From contig NZ_QTWS01000011.1 in assembly GCF_003461245.1 (NCBI RefSeq), positions 34,155-98,154 of the forward strand: 64,000 nt of DNA, given 5' to 3'. This document shows, piece after piece, positions 1 through 8,661 of this stretch; position 1 is the first letter of the stretch, and the number at the start of each line of letters is the position of its first letter. The stretch comes from Blautia sp. AF19-10LB. GTDB lineage: Bacteria > Bacillota > Clostridia > Lachnospirales > Lachnospiraceae. The notes under the pieces were generated by a model. It searched no databases, was not told where the DNA came from, and worked only from the letters and a program-made list of their open reading frames with translations. A program made the position numbers and the translations under genes.

Positions 1-2334
1 GTATCCATGGCAGGATATGAGGCAGATGACCTTCTTGGCACACTGGCGTTCCGAAGTGAGAAACAGGGGATGGATGTCACAATCCTTTCCGGAGACCGTG
101 ACCTTCTCCAGCTTGCGACAGACAAGATTATGATCCGTCTGCCAAAGACATCCCGGGGCAAGACAACGATCGAGAATTTCCATGCAGAGCAGGTTCTGGA
201 GAAATATCAGGTAACACCGCCGCAGATCATTGAGCTCAAGGCCCTGATGGGAGACTCCGCCGACAATATCCCGGGGATCCCGGGTGTCGGAGAGAAAACA
301 GCGACCAAACTGATCGTACAGTATGGCTCCATTGAGAATGCACACGAGCATCTCGAGGAAGTGAAGCCAAACAAGGCGAAGGAATCTCTCAGGGAGCACT
401 ACGATCTGGCAGTCTTAAGCAAGACTCTGGCAACGATCAACACGGACAGCCCGCTGGAATTTGCATACGAGGAGGCAAGGCTTCAGGATCTTTATACGCC
501 AGAAGCTTACGAACTTTGCAAACGTCTGGAATTCAAGAACCTTTTGAGCCGTTTTGATGCGGCAAGTGTGTCACAGCAGACGATGACAGATGACTTTTTT
601 ACCTGCGAAGACCTTTCTGGGGCAGAGGCACTTTTCCAGAAGGCAGCAGCGAAGCCTTATGTCGGCGTAGAACTTCTCTGTGACAGGGAAGACGTTTACG
701 GAGTCGGGATCGCACTGGAGGAAGAGGAAGTTTATCATATTCCGGCGCAGGGGCTTATGACAGGCGACTATCTCTGCGGTAAATTAAAAGAACTCGCCGA
801 CACGACGGTTCTCTGCTGCATGGATGTCAAGAGCGTTCTGAAACATGTGAAACTTACAGAAACTTCCCATGTGTTTGATACAGGAATCGGTGTATATCTT
901 CTGAATCCGCTGAAATCTTCCTACACTTTCGACGACGTGGCAAAGGAATATCTCGATGGGAAACTCCTTCCGACCCGTGAGGACCTTCTTGGCAAGGACA
1001 GCATCCAAAAAGCCTGGGAAAAATCCTCCGAAGGACTGGGGACCTACGCCTGCTATGTGGCATATACAGCTTTGGCGTCCAGAGGACCGATCGAAAAAGC
1101 CCTCCACGAGACGGAAATGTGGAAAGTCTACACAGAGATCGAGCTTCCGCTGGTATTTACCCTGAATTCCATGGAAGAGTGGGGGATCCGTGTCAAGGGC
1201 GAAGAATTAAAGAGCTACGGAGAAAAATTAAGCGTCCGCATCCAGGAACTGGAAAAAATGATCTGGGAGCAGGCAGGAGAAGAATTCAACATCAACTCTC
1301 CGAAACAGCTCGGTGTGATCCTGTTCGAAAAAATGGGGATTCCGGGCGGCAAGAAGACAAAAACAGGTTATTCTACAGCCGCAGATATCCTTGAGAAACT
1401 TGCACCGGAACATGAAATCATCAAAAATATCCTGGAATACCGCCAGCTTGCGAAACTCAAATCCACTTATGCAGACGGACTGAGTGCCGTGATCGAACCG
1501 GATGGAAGGATCCATTCCACCTTTAACCAGACGATCACAGCGACGGGACGTATCAGCAGTACGGAACCGAACCTTCAAAACATTCCGGTCAGAATGGAAC
1601 TCGGACGGCTGATCCGCAAAGTTTTTGTGCCGGAAGATGGTTTTGTATTTCTGGATGCAGACTACTCGCAGATCGAACTTCGAGTACTCGCGCATATGTC
1701 CGGGGACGAGAAGCTGATCCAGGCATACAGAGAGGCACAGGATATCCACCGCCTGACAGCATCTCAGGTATTCCACGTTCCGTTTGACGAAGTGACACCA
1801 CTGCAGCGAAGAAACGCCAAGGCGGTCAACTTTGGTATCGTATATGGGATCAGCTCCTTCGGACTCAGTCAGGACTTAAGCATCACCCGCAAAGAGGCGG
1901 CTGCCTATATCGAGAAATATTTTGAAACTTATCCAAAGATCAAGGGATTTCTGGATGAACTCGTTGCAACGGGCAAAGAAAAAGGCTATGTGTCCACCAT
2001 GCTCGGACGCCGCCGCCCGATACCGGAATTGAAATCCAGTAATTTCATGCAGCGGTCTTTTGGCGAACGAGTGGCGATGAACTCCCCGATCCAGGGAAGT
2101 GCGGCAGATATCATCAAGATTGCGATGAACCGCGTCTATGAGAGGATGAAACAGGAAGGACTGGAGTCAAGGCTTGTCCTTCAGGTACACGATGAGCTTC
2201 TGATCGAGACAAAGAAAGAAGAGATCGAAACCGTTTCAAAGATCCTGGAAGAAGAAATGAAGGGTGCTGCACATCTCTCCGTGGAGCTTGAGATCGACAT
2301 GCACGAAGGCGAAAACTGGTATGAGGCAAAATAA
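1..2334 (+). CDS. polA: DNA polymerase I (5' end outside window)
   Basis: Family A DNA polymerase for Okazaki-fragment maturation and repair synthesis. The reading frame is open to base 1 and begins inside the 5'-3' exonuclease domain (GYEADD, then GDRDLLQL, then the helix-hairpin-helix GIPGVGEKTA), so roughly the first 100 residues lie upstream. The middle 3'-5' exonuclease-like domain lacks the catalytic D-x-E at its start (YVGVELLCD), so proofreading is probably absent, as in Bacillus and Thermus enzymes. The polymerase domain is complete: motif A DADYSQIELR near 1654, the O-helix with RRNAKAVNFG near 1807, and motif C QVHDELL near 2182. The ATG at base 7 is internal and is not the real start. 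coaE begins one base after the stop. Confidence 0.97.
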   Translation, partial: VSMAGYEADDLLGTLAFRSEKQGMDVTILSGDRDLLQLATDKIMIRLPKTSRGKTTIENFHAEQVLEKYQVTPPQIIELKALMGDSADNIPGIPGVGEKTATKLIVQYGSIENAHEHLEEVKPNKAKESLREHYDLAVLSKTLATINTDSPLEFAYEEARLQDLYTPEAYELCKRLEFKNLLSRFDAASVSQQTMTDDFFTCEDLSGAEALFQKAAAKPYVGVELLCDREDVYGVGIALEEEEVYHIPAQGLMTGDYLCGKLKELADTTVLCCMDVKSVLKHVKLTETSHVFDTGIGVYLLNPLKSSYTFDDVAKEYLDGKLLPTREDLLGKDSIQKAWEKSSEGLGTYACYVAYTALASRGPIEKALHETEMWKVYTEIELPLVFTLNSMEEWGIRVKGEELKSYGEKLSVRIQELEKMIWEQAGEEFNINSPKQLGVILFEKMGIPGGKKTKTGYSTAADILEKLAPEHEIIKNILEYRQLAKLKSTYADGLSAVIEPDGRIHSTFNQTITATGRISSTEPNLQNIPVRMELGRLIRKVFVPEDGFVFLDADYSQIELRVLAHMSGDEKLIQAYREAQDIHRLTASQVFHVPFDEVTPLQRRNAKAVNFGIVYGISSFGLSQDLSITRKEAAAYIEKYFETYPKIKGFLDELVATGKEKGYVSTMLGRRRPIPELKSSNFMQRSFGERVAMNSPIQGSAADIIKIAMNRVYERMKQEGLESRLVLQVHDELLIETKKEEIETVSKILEEEMKGAAHLSVELEIDMHEGENWYEAK

Positions 2335-2335
2335 A

Positions 2336-2926
2336 ATGAAGATCATAGGAATCACTGGCGGGGTCGGTGCCGGCAAGAGCACCGTCCTTGACCATCTCGA
2401 AAAACAATACAATGCCTGTGTGCTCCAGGCGGACAAGATCGGCCATCTTGTCATGGAGCCGGGCGGCATCTGCTATGGGCAGGTGATTGCATTATTTGGA
2501 AAACAAATCATAAAAAATGATAAAACCATTGACCGGAAGATGGTTTCTGATGTAGTATTTGCCCATGAAGAAATGCGGCAGAAACTGGATGATATCATCC
2601 ATCCGGCTGTAAAAAGCTATATTCTGGATAAGATCGAAGAACAAAAAAAGGCAGGCTGTACGCTCATGATAGTGGAGGCTGCACTTCTTCTGGAAGATCA
2701 TTATGATGCATTTTGTGACAAAGTATGGTATATTCATACAGACCAGGAAATCCGGATCGAACGTCTGATGAGCAGCCGCGGCTACACAAGAGAGAAAGCC
2801 GAAAACATCATCGCACGTCAGGCAACGGAAGGATTTTTCCGGGAACATGCGGATTATATCATACAGAATAATGGAGATCTGGACGAAACATGGCGTCAGA
2901 TCGAAGAAGGGATCAGGGCATTATGA
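2336..2926 (+). CDS. coaE: Dephospho-CoA kinase
   Basis: Last step of coenzyme A synthesis: ATP-dependent phosphorylation of the ribose 3'-OH of dephospho-CoA, in the cytosol. The protein opens with MKIIGITGGVGAGKST, which holds the P-loop at residues 8-16, and is 196 aa, normal for the family. I chose ATG 2336, one base after the polA stop. An in-frame ATG at 2321, inside polA, would add five residues. The 3' end overlaps the next gene by four bases (ATGA at 2923), so polA, coaE and the metallo-beta-lactamase gene look like one translationally coupled operon. A polA-coaE pairing is common in Bacillota. Confidence 0.95.
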   Translation: MKIIGITGGVGAGKSTVLDHLEKQYNACVLQADKIGHLVMEPGGICYGQVIALFGKQIIKNDKTIDRKMVSDVVFAHEEMRQKLDDIIHPAVKSYILDKIEEQKKAGCTLMIVEAALLLEDHYDAFCDKVWYIHTDQEIRIERLMSSRGYTREKAENIIARQATEGFFREHADYIIQNNGDLDETWRQIEEGIRAL

Positions 2927-3720
2927 GATTTTGCAGTATTGCAAGCGGCAGCAGCGGAAATTGTATTTACATAGGATCTGAGCAGACACATATGCTGGTG
3001 GATATCGGGATCAGCGGGAAGAAGATGGAGGCAGGGCTTAACAGCATTGACCTTACCGGACGCGACCTGGACGGGATCCTGATCACCCATGAGCATTCTG
3101 ATCACATCAAGGGACTTGGAGTGATCGCGCGCAGATACGGACTTCCGGTCTATGCGACGGAAGGGACAATAGATGCAATGCTGGAGAGCGGATCCCTGGG
3201 AAAACTTCCTGAGGGGATCTTTCATGAGATTCGAGAGGATGAAGCTTTTTATGTCAAAGATCTGACCATCAATCCGTTTGGCATCCCCCACGATGCGGCA
3301 CAGCCTGTTGGCTACCGCGTGGAATGTGGAGACAGCTCCGTAGGGATCGCGACGGATCTTGGTAAATATGATGAGTATATTGTCGAAAATCTTCAGAATC
3401 TGGATGCCCTTCTTCTGGAAGCAAACCATGATATCCGGATGCTTCAGGTAGGCAGATACCCTTATTACCTGAAACAGAGGATCCTGGGTGACAGAGGGCA
3501 TCTGTCCAACGAAAATGCAGGCAGGCTTCTGTGCCGTCTCCTCCATGACAACATGAAGGCAATTTTTCTTGGACATTTGAGCAGGGAAAATAATTACGAA
3601 GAACTTGCTTACGAGACTGTATGTTCAGAGGTAACACTGGGAGACAACCCTTACAAATCAAAAGATTTCAGAATTCAGGTAGCGCACAGAGATTTTGCTT
3701 CTGAGGCAGTTACCGTATAA
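2923..3720 (+). CDS. walJ: WalJ/YycJ-like metallo-beta-lactamase fold hydrolase
   Basis: Metallo-beta-lactamase fold protein of 265 aa. It opens MRFCSIASGSSGNC and carries the metal-binding H-x-H-x-D-H motif as HEHSDH at residues 56-61, with further His/Asp ligands in GIPHDA, DLG and HLSNEN. This matches the YycJ/WalJ (VicX) family, proposed to be a 5'-3' exonuclease involved in DNA repair and, in some Bacillota, encoded with the WalRK system. Here it sits behind polA-coaE with a four-base ATGA overlap, which fits a DNA-metabolism role. A longer frame starting at 2890 lies inside coaE and is rejected. The family assignment is firm; the exact substrate is inference. Confidence 0.88.
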   Translation: MRFCSIASGSSGNCIYIGSEQTHMLVDIGISGKKMEAGLNSIDLTGRDLDGILITHEHSDHIKGLGVIARRYGLPVYATEGTIDAMLESGSLGKLPEGIFHEIREDEAFYVKDLTINPFGIPHDAAQPVGYRVECGDSSVGIATDLGKYDEYIVENLQNLDALLLEANHDIRMLQVGRYPYYLKQRILGDRGHLSNENAGRLLCRLLHDNMKAIFLGHLSRENNYEELAYETVCSEVTLGDNPYKSKDFRIQVAHRDFASEAVTV

Positions 3721-3737
3721 GAGAAAGGGAGAAAGTC

Positions 3738-4010
3738 ATGAAAAAAACAATCATTACAGTAGTAGGAAATGACACCGTAGGAATCATTGCAAAGGTATGT
3801 ACCTATCTTGCAGACAACAACGTAAACATTCTGGATATTTCCCAGACTATCGTACAGGGGTATTTTAACATGATGATGATTGCAGACACCAGCGGTTCAG
3901 AGAAGGATGCTGCAACTATTTCAAAGGAACTTTCTGAAATCGGCGACAAGATCGGTGTAGTGATCCGCTGCCAGCATGAAGATATTTTCAATGTAATGCA
4001 CAGAATCTAA
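3738..4010 (+). CDS. ACT domain-containing protein (UPF0237)
   Basis: Ninety-residue stand-alone ACT domain of the UPF0237 group, related to the N-terminal half of GcvR. It begins [16 protein letters not shown] and keeps the G-x-V-A-x-V-C style loop ([14 protein letters not shown]) typical of small-ligand, usually amino-acid, sensing ACT domains. An AGAAAGGGAGAAAG ribosome site lies just upstream. The next gene, a UPF0210/DUF711 protein, starts 34 bases downstream; this two-gene pair is conserved across many Clostridia and the two are presumed to act together. The ligand cannot be read from sequence. Confidence 0.9.
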   Translation: MKKTIITVVGNDTVGIIAKVCTYLADNNVNILDISQTIVQGYFNMMMIADTSGSEKDAATISKELSEIGDKIGVVIRCQHEDIFNVMHRI

Positions 4011-4044
4011 AACCTTGATAAACCTTATACAAAGGAGCACCGAC

Positions 4045-5409
4045 ATGATAAATATTTTTGAAGTAAACGAAACAAACAAAATGATCGAGCAGGAGAATCT
4101 GGATGTGCGTACCATCACCATGGGAATCAGCCTTCTGGACTGTATCGACAGTGACCTTGACACTATGAACCAGAAAATCTATGACAAGATCACCACAAAG
4201 GCAAAAGACCTCGTAGCTACCGGTGATAAGATTGCAACAGAGTTTGGAATCCCGGTTGTAAACAAACGAGTTTCCGTGACACCGATCGCTCTCGTAGGCG
4301 GCGTGGCATGTCACTCCACCGAGGATTTCGTATCCGTTGCCAAAACTCTTGACAGAGCTGCCAAGACCATCGGAGTCAACTTCATCGGCGGATATTCTGC
4401 ACTTGTAAGCAAGGGAATGACACCGGCAGAGGAACTTCTGATCCGTTCTATCCCGCAGGCACTTGCTGTGACAGAACGCGTGTGCAGTTCTGTAAATGTT
4501 GGTTCCACCAAGACCGGTATCAACATGGATGCGGTCAAATTAATGGGCGAGATCGTTCTGGAGACAGCAAAAGCTTCCAGAGATCAGGATTCCCTTGGCT
4601 GCGCGAAACTGGTCGTATTCTGCAATGCGCCGGATGATAACCCGTTCATGGCAGGAGCTTTCCATGGCGTAACAGAGGCAGACTGCATCATCAACGTTGG
4701 TGTCAGCGGCCCTGGCGTTGTCAAGACAGCTCTGGAATCCGTTCGTGGAGCAGACTTCCAGACACTCTGTGAGATGATTAAGAGAACCGCTTTCAAGGTA
4801 ACACGTGTAGGCCAGCTTGTTGCACAGGAAGCATCCAAACGTCTTGGTGTGCCGTTCGGCATCGTTGACCTTTCCCTGGCTCCGACACCGGCGATCGGCG
4901 ACAGTGTTGCTGAGATCCTTGAGGAGATCGGTCTTGAGAGAGTAGGAGCACCGGGAACCACAGCAGCTCTTGCACTTTTGAACGACCAGGTCAAGAAGGG
5001 CGGCGTTATGGCAGCTCAGGCAGTCGGCGGATTAAGCGGTGCGTTCATTCCGGTCAGCGAGGATCAGGGAATGATCGATTCTGTAAATCTTGGTGCACTG
5101 ACACTTGAGAAACTCGAAGCTATGACCTGTGTCTGCTCTGTAGGTCTTGATATGATCGCAATCCCAGGAGATACCAAGGCATCTACCATCGCCGGAATCA
5201 TTGCAGATGAATCTGCGATCGGTATGATCAACCAGAAGACAACAGCAGTCAGAGTGATCCCGGTGATCGGCAAGGGCGTAGGCGAGACCGTAGAGTTTGG
5301 CGGACTCCTTGGTTATGCACCGATCATGCCGGTAAACCAGTTCTCCTGTGAGGCATTTGTAGAGAGAGGCGGACGTATCCCGGCTCCGATCCACAGCTTC
5401 AAGAACTAA
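4045..5409 (+). CDS. UPF0210 (DUF711, PFL-family) protein
   Basis: A 454-aa cytosolic protein of the DUF711/UPF0210 family ([20 protein letters not shown]...). The family is widespread in anaerobes, often annotated PFL family because of distant structural similarity to glycyl-radical enzymes. No experimentally assigned reaction is known to me. The fold markers are visible: [28 protein letters not shown] and a Gly-rich C-terminal [11 protein letters not shown]. The start at 4045 is set by an AAAGGAG site seven bases upstream; an earlier in-frame ATG at 4015 has no such site. It follows the ACT gene closely, suggesting the ACT protein regulates or partners it. Confidence 0.9.
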   Translation: MINIFEVNETNKMIEQENLDVRTITMGISLLDCIDSDLDTMNQKIYDKITTKAKDLVATGDKIATEFGIPVVNKRVSVTPIALVGGVACHSTEDFVSVAKTLDRAAKTIGVNFIGGYSALVSKGMTPAEELLIRSIPQALAVTERVCSSVNVGSTKTGINMDAVKLMGEIVLETAKASRDQDSLGCAKLVVFCNAPDDNPFMAGAFHGVTEADCIINVGVSGPGVVKTALESVRGADFQTLCEMIKRTAFKVTRVGQLVAQEASKRLGVPFGIVDLSLAPTPAIGDSVAEILEEIGLERVGAPGTTAALALLNDQVKKGGVMAAQAVGGLSGAFIPVSEDQGMIDSVNLGALTLEKLEAMTCVCSVGLDMIAIPGDTKASTIAGIIADESAIGMINQKTTAVRVIPVIGKGVGETVEFGGLLGYAPIMPVNQFSCEAFVERGGRIPAPIHSFKN

Positions 5410-5468
5410 GGCAGGATTAATTGCGATACCTTTGACAGTGAAAAAATCTCGAAGAAGTCAAAAAATGA

Positions 5469-5497
5469 TTGACAGGGAGAATTTCGTGTGGTAAAGT
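5469..5497 (+). promoter_or_regulatory. SigA promoter of the T-box leader
   Basis: TTGACA at 5469-5474, a 17-base spacer, then TAAAGT at 5492-5497. Transcription would start around 5504, just ahead of stem I of the T-box. Confidence 0.75.
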
Positions 5498-5504
5498 ATA
5501 AAAC

Positions 5505-5777
5505 AACAAAACCGATGAGGAAGAAGAGTAAATGATCCGGCAACATTCCAGAGAGCAGGTACTGGTGGAAGCCTGTATGAAGCGGATGATCGAATGGCCT
5601 TCCGAGGGCAGTCCGAAATTTGAATCCAGAGAGTAGGCACTGACGGGAACCGAACCCGTTATCAATCAGGAGTGTATGTTTGTACATGAGAAAGTGGACG
5701 ATACGTCAATTTGAGTGGTACCGCGATAATAAGAAATTATTACCGTCTCAAGCATAGCTTGGGACGGTTCTTTTTTT
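5505..5777 (+). promoter_or_regulatory. T-box riboswitch, probable tRNA-Trp (UGG specifier)
   Basis: Long leader with T-box landmarks. Stem I contains AGAGAG (5550s) and GGTGG (5574-5578), and its base pairs GGAAG (5519-5523) with CTTCC (5599-5603). Directly 5' of that 3' strand lies GAA-TGG (TGG at 5595-5597), placing UGG, the Trp codon, in the specifier position. The conserved T-box GTGGTACCGCG lies at 5715-5725. It is followed by a terminator stem (CCGTCTCAAGC... at 5743-5767) and a run of T. Uncharged tRNA-Trp would stabilise the antiterminator and switch on the ABC importer downstream. Class is certain; the specifier is read by eye. Confidence 0.9.
5743..5777 (+). terminator. T-box regulated intrinsic terminator
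   Basis: CCGTCTCAAGC (5743-5753) pairs with GCTTGGGACGG (5757-5767), followed by TTCTTTTTTTC. The 5' arm overlaps the antiterminator region next to the T-box sequence, as expected for transcriptional attenuation. Confidence 0.88.
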
Positions 5778-5822
5778 CTCATGGCACATTAAAATGAATG
5801 TAGAAAGAGAGAGGAAAAAACA

Positions 5823-6848
5823 ATGAAAAAAAGAATGTTAGTAATCGCAGCAGCAGTAGCAACCAGCATGATGATGGCTTCACCGGTAATGGCGGATGAT
5901 TTCAAGGTAGGTATCTGCAACTATGTAGATGACGCTTCCCTGAACCAGATCGTAGACAACATCCAGTCCCGCCTTGAGGAGATCGGCGAAGAGAAGGGTG
6001 TCACTTTTGATGTATCTTATGATAACTGTAATGCAGATGCCAGCGTTATGGAGCAGATCATCTCTGATTTCCAGGCTGACAATGTAGACCTGATGGTAGG
6101 TGTCGCAACACCGGTTGCCATGCGTATGCAGTCCGCAACAGAAGGAACCGATACACCGGTTGTTTTCTCCGCAGTATCTGACCCGGTTGGATCCGGTCTT
6201 GTAGAATCTCTGGATGCTCCTGGAGCAAACATTACAGGAACCAGTGATTATCTGGATACGTCTTCCATCATGAAGCTGATCCAGGCACAGAACCCGGATG
6301 TAAAGAAGATCGGTCTTCTCTATGATGTAGGACAGGATTCCTCCACAACAGCGATCCAGGAAGCAAAGGATTATCTGGATGAAGAGGGAATCGAATACGT
6401 AGAGCGTACCGGAACCACAACAGACGAAGTTCAGCTTGCAGCAGAAGCACTGATCGCAGATGGTGTGGATGCAGTCTTTACACCAACCGACAACACTATC
6501 ATGACAGCAGAGCTTTCCATCTATGAGAAATTTATTGAAGCGGGGATCCCGCACTACACAGGAGCTGATTCCTTCGCACTGAACGGTGCATTTGTAGGAT
6601 ACGGTGTTGACTATGCAAACCTCGGACAGAAAACAGCAGACATGATCGCTGATATCCTGGTAGACGGTGCAGATCCTTCTTCCACAAAAGTGGAGACCTT
6701 TGATAACGGTACTGCAACAGTAAATACAGAAACATGTGAAGCTCTCGGACTTGACCTTGAGACCATCAAAAAAGATTTCGAACCTCTCTGCACACAGGTA
6801 AACGAGATTACCACAGCAGAAAGCTTCGACGATGTAGAAGCGAAATAA
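5823..6848 (+). CDS. trpX: ABC transporter substrate-binding protein (TrpX-like)
   Basis: Extracellular solute-binding protein of the ABC_sub_bind family (PF04392), 341 aa. The N-terminal signal peptide (MKKRMLVIAAAVATSMMM...) ends in ASPVMA-DD, a signal peptidase I type site near residue 24. Two Rossmann-like lobes follow, with family markers VGVATPVAMRMQ, PVVFSAVSDPVGSGLV, IGLLYDVGQDSS and FTPTDNTIM. A Trp-specific T-box upstream and the permease/ATPase genes downstream match the tryptophan importer trpXYZ of streptococci and clostridia, so the substrate is probably tryptophan or a precursor. Odd: no lipobox cysteine is present, although such proteins are usually lipoproteins in Gram-positives. 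Confidence 0.88.
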   Translation: MKKRMLVIAAAVATSMMMASPVMADDFKVGICNYVDDASLNQIVDNIQSRLEEIGEEKGVTFDVSYDNCNADASVMEQIISDFQADNVDLMVGVATPVAMRMQSATEGTDTPVVFSAVSDPVGSGLVESLDAPGANITGTSDYLDTSSIMKLIQAQNPDVKKIGLLYDVGQDSSTTAIQEAKDYLDEEGIEYVERTGTTTDEVQLAAEALIADGVDAVFTPTDNTIMTAELSIYEKFIEAGIPHYTGADSFALNGAFVGYGVDYANLGQKTADMIADILVDGADPSSTKVETFDNGTATVNTETCEALGLDLETIKKDFEPLCTQVNEITTAESFDDVEAK

Positions 6849-6903
6849 AGTTACTGTGAATGGAGGGAACAGTAACAAATAAACCTAACTGGAGGAATTC
6901 ATC

Positions 6904-7830
6904 GTGACGATTGCAACAATGCTCTCCCTCGGAGAGACTGCCCTGAAGCTCGGACTGATCTGTTCACTGACCGTCCTTGCTCTGTTTCTTAGCTATTCCA
7001 TGCTGAATGTCTGCGATCTTTCCACTGACGGCTGCTTTACTTTTGGAGCAGCCGTAGGTGCTGTCGTGGCAGTCAGCGGTCATCCGTTCCTGTCTATTCT
7101 GGCGGCCATGCTCGCCGGTGTGGGTTCCGGATTTGTGACTGCGATCCTGCAGACGAAGCTTGGCGTTGACAGCCTGCTCGCAGGAATCATCGTAAATACA
7201 GCTCTTTATTCTGTGAACATTGCGGTGATGGGAGGTTCTTCCCTCATCAATATGAACAGGACTACGACCGTATTTACCATGATGAAAGATGCGCTTGCAG
7301 GTACACCATTGAAGGGAAGAGAGGATATCCTCATTGCTGCGATCGCGGTGATCCTTGTCATCGTATTTCTGGTATTTTTCCTGAAGACAAGACTTGGTCT
7401 TGCGATCCGTGCAACCGGAAATAACTCTGATATGGTCAAATCTTCCTCGATCAACCCGGTATTTACAACGATCATCGGACTGTGTGTAGCCAACTCCTTT
7501 ACCGCACTTTCCGGATGCCTTCTGTCCCAGTCACAGAAATCTGTAGATATCAACATCGGACAGGGAATGGTCACGATCGCACTGGCATCCCTGCTGATCG
7601 GAGGCACGATCCTCGGCCGCGGCGGAATCTTTGTAAGAGCCGTAGGAATGGTCCTTGGTTCCTTTATTTTCCGTCTGGTCTATACGATCGCGCTTCGTTT
7701 CAACATGCCGGCGTTCATGCTGAAACTCGTATCATCTGTCATCGTTGTCCTTGCGATCTCCGGCCCATATCTTAAGAAACAGTGGCCGCAGATCCGCCGC
7801 AGACTAACACACAAAAAAGGAGGCAGATGA
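6904..7830 (+). CDS. trpY: ABC transporter permease (TrpY-like)
   Basis: Membrane component of the importer, 308 aa, with about eight to nine hydrophobic segments (for example TVLALFLSYSMLNV, FLSILAAMLAGVGSGF, ILIAAIAVILVIVFLVFFL). It belongs to the branched-chain amino acid/sugar permease superfamily (BPD_transp_2 type); the cytoplasmic coupling-loop region reads RLGLAIRATGNNSDMVKSS. Translation starts at GTG 6904 behind GGAGGA at 6891. The TGA stop overlaps the start region of the ATPase gene (ATGA at 7827), so permease and ATPase are translationally coupled. Substrate inferred from the T-box and the neighbouring binding protein. Confidence 0.9.
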   Translation: MTIATMLSLGETALKLGLICSLTVLALFLSYSMLNVCDLSTDGCFTFGAAVGAVVAVSGHPFLSILAAMLAGVGSGFVTAILQTKLGVDSLLAGIIVNTALYSVNIAVMGGSSLINMNRTTTVFTMMKDALAGTPLKGREDILIAAIAVILVIVFLVFFLKTRLGLAIRATGNNSDMVKSSSINPVFTTIIGLCVANSFTALSGCLLSQSQKSVDINIGQGMVTIALASLLIGGTILGRGGIFVRAVGMVLGSFIFRLVYTIALRFNMPAFMLKLVSSVIVVLAISGPYLKKQWPQIRRRLTHKKGGR

Positions 7831-7832
7831 TC

Positions 7833-8621
7833 ATGTTAAAAATCAGCCATATCTCAAAAACATTTAATCCGGGAACCGTCAATGAGAAAAAAGCGATCAC
7901 AGATCTTTCACTTGAATTAAAAAAAGGTGATTTTGCAACGATCATCGGTTCCAACGGAGCGGGAAAATCCACTCTTTTTAATGCAATCTGTGGTGACTTT
8001 ATGACAGATACAGGTGTGATCGAACTGGATGGCAGGGATATTACTTTTATGCCACAGCATGTGCGTGCAAAAGAAATCGGCCGTCTTTATCAGGATCCGA
8101 TGCGTGGAACAGCACCTGGTATGACGATTGAGGAAAACCTTGCCCTTGCAGCGGGAAAAGGCGGTTGGCTTTCTCACACGACCCGCCAGGAAAAAGAAAG
8201 ATTTCGTGAAGAATTAAAGAAACTTGATATTGGTCTGGAAAAACGTATGAGCCATCCGGTAGGACTTCTTTCCGGTGGACAGCGGCAGGCACTTACTCTT
8301 CTGATGGCGACCATGAATCCACCGAAGCTTCTGCTTCTGGATGAACATACAGCAGCGCTTGATCCGGGGACTGCCGAGAAGGTCCTGAACCTGACAAAAC
8401 GTATTGTGGAGGAACATCAGCTCACCTGTCTGATGATCACTCACAATATGCAGTCTGCGATCGATCTCGGAAACAGGATCCTGATGATGGACTCCGGTAA
8501 TATTGTGCTGGACATCGGCGAGGAAGAGAAGAAGAATATGACTGTGGATGCACTTCTTGAGAAATTCAAGACAGGAGCCGGTAAGGCTCTTGATAATGAC
8601 CGTATCCTTCTGTCAGACTAA
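7833..8621 (+). CDS. trpZ: ABC transporter ATP-binding protein (TrpZ-like)
   Basis: ATPase subunit of the importer, 262 aa. All motors motifs are present: Walker A GSNGAGKST, the Q-loop in GRLYQDPMRG, signature LSGGQRQAL, Walker B LLLDEHTAALD and the switch His in MITHNMQ. The start is ATG 7833, nine bases after AAGGAGG. ATG 7827, overlapping the permease stop, is possible but only three bases from the ribosome site. The gene ends ten bases before a hairpin shared with the convergent tmcAL gene. Confidence 0.93.
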   Translation: MLKISHISKTFNPGTVNEKKAITDLSLELKKGDFATIIGSNGAGKSTLFNAICGDFMTDTGVIELDGRDITFMPQHVRAKEIGRLYQDPMRGTAPGMTIEENLALAAGKGGWLSHTTRQEKERFREELKKLDIGLEKRMSHPVGLLSGGQRQALTLLMATMNPPKLLLLDEHTAALDPGTAEKVLNLTKRIVEEHQLTCLMITHNMQSAIDLGNRILMMDSGNIVLDIGEEEKKNMTVDALLEKFKTGAGKALDNDRILLSD

Positions 8622-8629
8622 AATAACAG

Positions 8630-8661
8630 CAGCTGGCCCTAGATCAGGACCAGCTGTTTTT
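8630..8661. terminator. Bidirectional hairpin between trpZ and tmcAL
   Basis: CAGCTGG (8630-8636) pairs with CCAGCTG (8650-8656), followed by TTTTTG on the plus strand. The stem overlaps the last codons of the minus-strand gene that ends at 8639. It serves the importer operon; the minus-strand T tract is weak. Confidence 0.7.

Noticed and set aside
5880-6878. 332-codon minus-strand frame opposite the binding protein
   Set aside because: Cys/Ile-rich shadow of trpX; the forward gene has a signal peptide and matches its operon.
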